A DNA stretch of 10,137 nucleotides, from assembly GCA_026989995.1 (NCBI GenBank), contig JALSIO010000753.1, positions 1 through 10,137 of the forward strand, written 5' to 3'. Below, one piece after another: positions 6,498 to 10,137 of this stretch. The position numbers were made by a program, and so were the translations under genes. Below the pieces are notes generated by a model. The model saw nothing but the letters and a program-made list of their open reading frames with translations, ran no database searches and was not told the DNA's origin. Source of the DNA: Myxococcales bacterium (GTDB lineage Bacteria; Myxococcota_A; UBA9160; JALSIO01). The first letter of the stretch is position 1. The number at the start of each line of letters is the position of its first letter.

Positions 6498-7228
6498 TCG
6501 CGATGCCTCCGCCCGCCGCGGAGCGGGCCCTCGCCCGACTCGACCGCCGCGGCTTCCTGCGCCTCGCAGGCGCGGCCGCGGCGCTCGCGCCGGGCGCTCT
6601 CGGGGCGTGCGCGGAGGGCGGAGGGAAGGCCCGCGCGGGGGTCCTCGCACCCCGCGAGGCCCGGGTCCTGCGGGCTGCCGTCGCCGCCCTCGCCGGACCC
6701 GCCGCCGGGGCGCGCATCGCGGCGGGTGCCCTCGACCCCGCCGAGGTCGCCGACCGCTGGCTCGCCGCGCTTCCGGACCGGGCACCGGCCCTTCGCGGCG
6801 CGCTCTGGCTCCTCGAGCTCGGCATCTGGCCGCTCACTCCGCGGCTGCGACCCTTCACGGCGCTGGCACCCGCGCAACGGGAAGCGCTGCTGCGCGGCCT
6901 GCGGGATTCCCGCTTCGCGTGGAAGCGCGGACTCTTTCGCGGGCTCAAGGCCTTCTGCACCCTGGTCTACTACGCACATCCGGCGTCGTGGGCCGCGGCG
7001 GGCTACCCGGGGCCCTTCGGAGGGCCCGACGGCGCCGGAATCGACGCCGCGATGCGCTACGACCTCTCCGCCCTCGGCTATGATGCGCGAGCCCCCGAGC
7101 CGGGCCCGGTGCCCGCCGCGGAGCGGATACGACGCCGCATCGATCGGGAGAATCCATGCACCCCGCCGTCCACGCCGAGAAGAATCCCGACAAGCCCGCC
7201 GCCATCTTCGAGCCCGGCGGACGGGTGA
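6494..7228 (+). CDS. Tat-signal small subunit of GMC dehydrogenase (gluconate 2-dehydrogenase subunit 3-like)
   Basis: The protein has 244 residues. The N-terminus has a twin-arginine motif DRRGFLRLAG (17-26), a short hydrophobic stretch and a lipobox-like LGAC with Cys39, so Tat export and perhaps lipidation are expected. The middle carries FTALAPAQREALL, DSRFAWKRGLFRGLKAF and YYAHPASWAAAGYPGPF (about 159-175), the pattern of gluconate 2-dehydrogenase subunit 3 proteins. In FAD-dependent sugar dehydrogenases this subunit carries the catalytic subunit through Tat as a hitchhiker. The GTG at 6494 overlaps the GMC stop (GTGA) and has GGAGGG 6 nt upstream; an ATG at 6503 is the alternative. The last 24 residues run 73 bp into the acyl-CoA ligase gene in another frame and are Pro/Ser-rich, so they are probably unconserved tail. 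Confidence 0.82.
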   Translation: MIAMPPPAAERALARLDRRGFLRLAGAAAALAPGALGACAEGGGKARAGVLAPREARVLRAAVAALAGPAAGARIAAGALDPAEVADRWLAALPDRAPALRGALWLLELGIWPLTPRLRPFTALAPAQREALLRGLRDSRFAWKRGLFRGLKAFCTLVYYAHPASWAAAGYPGPFGGPDGAGIDAAMRYDLSALGYDARAPEPGPVPAAERIRRRIDRENPCTPPSTPRRIPTSPPPSSSPADG

Positions 7229-8697
7229 TCACCTATGGCGAGCTCGACCGGGGCTCCCTCCGGCTCGCCCGCCTGCTCCACGAGCGGGGCCTGCGCGACG
7301 GCGACGCCATGGCCCTCTGCCTCGAAAACCACCCCCGCTACTTCGAGGTGTGCTGGGCTGCGCAGCGCTCGGGCCTCTACTACACGCCGATCAGCTCCCG
7401 GCTGACCGCACCGGAGGTCGCCTACATCGTGGGCGACTGCGGTGCCCGCGCCTTCGTCACCTCGCGGGCCCTCGCAGACGTGGCCTCGGAGCTCGCGGAG
7501 CAGATGCCCGCGGTGGAGACGCGGCTCGCGCTCTCCGGTGGGATTCCGGGCTACGAGTCCTACGAAGAGGTCGTGGACGGGCTTCCGCCGGAGCTGCCGC
7601 GCCCCGAGATGGAAGGCCAGGACATGCTCTACTCCTCCGGAACCACCGGGCGTCCCAAGGGCGTGCGCGTCCCGCTCTCGGGGCAGCCGGCCGGCACGCC
7701 CCCGGCGCTCTTCGCCATGATGGGGGCGCTCTACGGCATGGACGAGGAGACGGTCTACCTCTCGCCGGCACCGCTCTACCACGCGGCCCCCCTGCGGTTC
7801 TGCATGTCGGTGCTCCGCCTCGGTGGAACCTGTGTGGTGATGGAAAAGTTCGACGCGCGCCTCGCCCTCGAGCTCATCGAGCGGCACCGCGTGACCCACA
7901 GCCAGTGGGTTCCCACCATGTTCATTCGCATGCTGAAGCTCCCCGAGGAGGAGCGCGCCCGCTTCGATCTCTCGAGCCTGCGGGTCGCCATCCACGCCGC
8001 GGCGCCCTGCCCGATCCCCGTGAAGGAGCAGATGATCGCGTGGTGGGGGCCGATCCTCCACGAGTACTACGCGGGCACGGAGGGCAACGGCTTTACGGCG
8101 ATCACCTCCGAGGAGTGGCTGGCGCACAAGGGCTCGGTGGGAAGGCCGCTGCGCGGCGCGGTGCACATCGTGGACGACGATGGGCGCGAGCTTCCGCCGG
8201 GCCGGGAGGGCACCGTCTACTTCAGCGGCGGTGCGCGATTCGAGTACCACAACGACCCGGAGAAGACCCGCAGCGCCTACGACGAGCGCGGCTGGTCGAC
8301 CCTCGGCGATGTCGGCTACGTCGACGAGGAGGGCTATCTCTACCTGACCGACCGCAAGGCCCACATGATCATCTCCGGCGGTGTCAACATCTACCCCCAG
8401 GAGACCGAGAACGTCCTCGTCCTCCACCCGAAGGTGGCCGACGTCGCCGTCATCGGCGTGCCCAACGAGGAATTCGGCGAGGAGGTCAAGGCAGTGGTGC
8501 AGCTCCTCGACCCAGCCGGGGCCGGGCCCGAGCTCGAAGAGGAGCTGATCGCGTGGTGCCGCGAGCGCCTCTCCCCCCTCAAGTGCCCCCGCAGCGTGGA
8601 CTTCGTCGACGAACTCCCGCGGCATCCCACCGGGAAGCTCTACAAGCGGCTGCTCAAGGACCGCTACTGGGGCGACCGGGACACCAGGATCGTCTGA
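7156..8697 (+). CDS. AMP-forming acyl-CoA synthetase (ANL superfamily, FadD-like)
   Basis: This 513-residue ligase activates a carboxylic acid with ATP and CoA by way of an acyl-adenylate. All core motifs are present: the phosphate loop YSSGTTGRPKG (159-169), YYAGTEGNGFT (305-314), GWSTLGDVGYVD (379-390), YLTDRKAHMIISGGVNIYP (396-414) and the C-terminal catalytic Lys494 in RHPTGKLYKR. The N-terminus, HPAVHAEKNPDKPA, is the normal opening of this subfamily and supports the ATG at 7156, which has GGGAG 5 nt upstream. It has no signal and is cytoplasmic. Its start lies 73 bp inside the previous gene, and its TGA overlaps the next ATG (TGATG), so translation of the run is tightly coupled. Medium- or long-chain fatty acids, or a ring or side-chain acid, are possible substrates; the sequence does not decide. 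Confidence 0.93.
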   Translation: MHPAVHAEKNPDKPAAIFEPGGRVITYGELDRGSLRLARLLHERGLRDGDAMALCLENHPRYFEVCWAAQRSGLYYTPISSRLTAPEVAYIVGDCGARAFVTSRALADVASELAEQMPAVETRLALSGGIPGYESYEEVVDGLPPELPRPEMEGQDMLYSSGTTGRPKGVRVPLSGQPAGTPPALFAMMGALYGMDEETVYLSPAPLYHAAPLRFCMSVLRLGGTCVVMEKFDARLALELIERHRVTHSQWVPTMFIRMLKLPEEERARFDLSSLRVAIHAAAPCPIPVKEQMIAWWGPILHEYYAGTEGNGFTAITSEEWLAHKGSVGRPLRGAVHIVDDDGRELPPGREGTVYFSGGARFEYHNDPEKTRSAYDERGWSTLGDVGYVDEEGYLYLTDRKAHMIISGGVNIYPQETENVLVLHPKVADVAVIGVPNEEFGEEVKAVVQLLDPAGAGPELEEELIAWCRERLSPLKCPRSVDFVDELPRHPTGKLYKRLLKDRYWGDRDTRIV

Positions 8698-9515
8698 TGC
8701 GGGTGGCCACCCTCGAGCGCACCATCCACGCCTCGGTCGAGCGCATCTTCGAGAACGTCCTCGACTGGGAACACCTCCCCTGGCTCCACGCCCATGCCTT
8801 TGCCGGCGTGGAGCTGCTCTCGCGCTCCCGGGAGGGCTGGACGGCGCGGGTCCGCCTCCGGGTTCCGGAGGGTCCGGCCCCGGAGCCCGTGATCGAGGTC
8901 GCCCTCGAGCGCGACGCCTTGCGCTACACGACGCGCACCGTGGCGGGCCCCGGCGAGGGAACCGTGATCACGACCACGCTCCTGCCGCGGGGTGGGCACC
9001 GGACCTCCATCTGCGTGCGCTTCGACGTGCCCGGGGTGCCGGCCTCGGCCGGGCCGGCACTCGGGGCCTTCTACCTCCGCCTCTACGGCCGGCTCTGGGA
9101 CGAGGACGAGGCCATGATGCGCCGCCGCCAGGAGGTGCTCGACCGCGGCCTCCGCGGGGCGCCGGGGCCCCCCGCCCGACTCCTCGTGCCCGCCGAGCGG
9201 CTGGACCCGCCGGCTCCGTTGGTGGTGGAGCTCGCCGGCGAGCCGGTCCGCGTCGACTGGATCGAGGGGCGCCCGGTGGCCCATGTCGCCCGCTGCCCCC
9301 ACCAGGGTGCTCCGCTCGCGGAGGAGCGGGCCCCGGAGGGTGTGCTCACCTGCCCCTGGCATGGCTACCGCTTCGACCTGCGCACGGGACGCAGCTGCGA
9401 CGGGCGTGGACTCGCCCTCCCGGGCCGCGTGCGGGTCGAGCCCGCGCCCGAGGGGGGGCTCCTGCTCGTCCTCGAACCGCCGGAACCGCCGGCCGCGCCC
9501 CAACCCGTCACGTAG
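8697..9515 (+). CDS. SRPBCC-Rieske fusion, candidate domain-permuted Rieske non-heme iron oxygenase
   Basis: The protein has 272 residues in two domains. Residues 1-150 form an SRPBCC-type domain whose first helix reads ENVLDWEHLPWLH: Asn20, Asp23, His26 and His31 fit the N-x2-D-x2-H-x4-H mononuclear iron motif of Rieske oxygenases. LWDEDEAMMRRRQ (133-145) resembles the C-terminal helix that supplies the third, acidic ligand (Asp135 or Asp137). Residues 165-260 are a Rieske [2Fe-2S] domain with C200-P-H202 and, 16 residues on, C219-P-W-H222. In classical terminal oxygenases the Rieske domain comes first; here the order is reversed. The start ATG overlaps the ligase TGA. No signal is seen, so it is cytoplasmic. 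Hydroxylation or demethylation of a hydrophobic substrate is the inferred role. It could instead be a binding protein that has lost catalysis. Confidence 0.85.
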   Translation: MRVATLERTIHASVERIFENVLDWEHLPWLHAHAFAGVELLSRSREGWTARVRLRVPEGPAPEPVIEVALERDALRYTTRTVAGPGEGTVITTTLLPRGGHRTSICVRFDVPGVPASAGPALGAFYLRLYGRLWDEDEAMMRRRQEVLDRGLRGAPGPPARLLVPAERLDPPAPLVVELAGEPVRVDWIEGRPVAHVARCPHQGAPLAEERAPEGVLTCPWHGYRFDLRTGRSCDGRGLALPGRVRVEPAPEGGLLLVLEPPEPPAAPQPVT

Positions 9516-9580
9516 CTGCGCCGCGGCGCCACCCACCGCCGGGGCCGGCGACCGCCACCGCGCGTCCCCGGGGAGGGCGC

Positions 9581-10137
9581 TTGCATCACGCCGTCCGACT
9601 CGCAGCACTCCTGCTTCTCGGCACGCTGCCGACCGGATGCATCGGCTTCCCGCTCGGCGCCCCCCGCGTGCGCCCGGTGGAGCCCGCCGTTTCCGACGCC
9701 CTCGACCTCCCGCTCGTGTTCACCGGCGAGCTCGACTTCGACGCTCCACGACTCGGGTGGCGGGTCGCGAGGGGTGCGCTCGCAACCACCCGCACGCGGG
9801 CCCACCGGGTGCTCGCGCCGGTCGTGCCGGCCGGGCCCTTCGCCCCGGCCGGGCCCGCCCTCCGCGTACTCCGCGGGCTCGACCCCACGAATCCCGGTGC
9901 CTACGCGGCCCGCGCCTCGGAACTGCCCCCGCACTACGTGGGCCGCTACCGGCTCCTCCTCGACGCCTCCGAGCTTCCCGACGAGGAGCGCCTTCGCTCC
10001 GTCGCCCGGGGCCACGCCCTGTTCGGGCTGGTCTTCTCTCCGCTGCCGCTCCACCCCGTGCGGGTGGCGGCGCGCTGCGAGCTCGAGCTCGCCCGGGCCG
10101 AGCCCGGCCGCGAGGAGCCGATCGCGACCGTCTCCCT
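9581..10137 (+). CDS. Putative lipoprotein of unknown function, partial (C-terminus beyond window)
   Basis: The frame from TTG at 9581 stays open to the window edge, giving 185 codons. The N-terminus HHAVRLAALLLLGTLPTGC is a type II signal peptide with lipobox LPTGC, so Cys20 would be lipidated. A Shine-Dalgarno (GGGGAGGG) sits directly upstream with about 3-4 nt spacing, which fixes the unusual TTG start. The mature part contains VFTGELDFDAPRLGWRV, LRGLDPTNPGAYAARASEL and HYVGRYRLLLDASELPDEE, followed by FGLVFSPLPLHPVRVAARC. I do not recognise the family. It lies 65 bp after the Rieske fusion gene on the same strand, without a recognisable terminator between them, so it could end the same transcript or start a new one. 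Confidence 0.68.
   Translation, partial: MHHAVRLAALLLLGTLPTGCIGFPLGAPRVRPVEPAVSDALDLPLVFTGELDFDAPRLGWRVARGALATTRTRAHRVLAPVVPAGPFAPAGPALRVLRGLDPTNPGAYAARASELPPHYVGRYRLLLDASELPDEERLRSVARGHALFGLVFSPLPLHPVRVAARCELELARAEPGREEPIATVS

Noticed and set aside
4830..6785. 651-codon open frame on the minus strand
   Set aside because: It is antisense to the GMC dehydrogenase; no domain is visible and its composition follows the GC skew of the opposite strand.
7078..8625. 515-codon open frame on the minus strand
   Set aside because: It is antisense to the acyl-CoA ligase, which has every ANL motif.
9365..10054. 229-codon open frame on the minus strand
   Set aside because: It overlaps the Rieske motif end and the TTG-started lipoprotein, both better supported by motifs and a ribosome site.

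Overview
The window is high-GC DNA (very G/C-rich third codon positions, GTG and TTG starts) from a Gram-negative bacterium. A Flp/TadE pilus pair, MiaE, a Tat-lipoprotein-type subunit and a secreted protein with thrombospondin type-3 and dockerin-like calcium loops would fit a Myxococcota or other former deltaproteobacterial lineage. The taxonomy is inference and is held with modest confidence.

Left half (1-3957), all on the minus strand. In transcription order: miaE (tRNA hydroxylase), an alpha/beta hydrolase, a promoter whose -35 box overlaps the hydrolase stop codon, a cobalamin (B12) riboswitch, a secreted propeller-like protein ending in calcium-binding repeats, a Flp pilin and a TadE-like pseudopilin cut by the window edge. 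The riboswitch is well supported: a B12 box, the GGGAA/P3 core and an 8-bp P1 are all present. Its target is not a recognised B12 biosynthesis or transport gene. A surface beta-propeller under a B12 riboswitch recalls BtuG of Bacteroides, so a role in cobalamin capture is a reasonable but unproven hypothesis. The pilin genes follow only 42 bp later and may share the transcript.

Right half (4049-9515), plus strand. Five genes overlap end to start: an aldo/keto reductase, an FAD-dependent GMC dehydrogenase with a three-cysteine Fe-S-type motif, a Tat-signal small subunit of the gluconate-2-dehydrogenase subunit 3 type, an AMP-forming acyl-CoA ligase, and a protein that appears to be a Rieske non-heme iron oxygenase with its domains in reversed order (catalytic SRPBCC domain first, Rieske domain second). 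Together they look like an oxidative route for a hydrophobic alcohol or ring compound: hydroxylation, alcohol oxidation in the envelope, carbonyl reduction or oxidation, and CoA activation. The substrate cannot be read from the sequence.

Right edge. A TTG-initiated lipoprotein of unknown function begins at 9581 and runs off the window. No tRNA, rRNA, CRISPR array or mobile element was seen.
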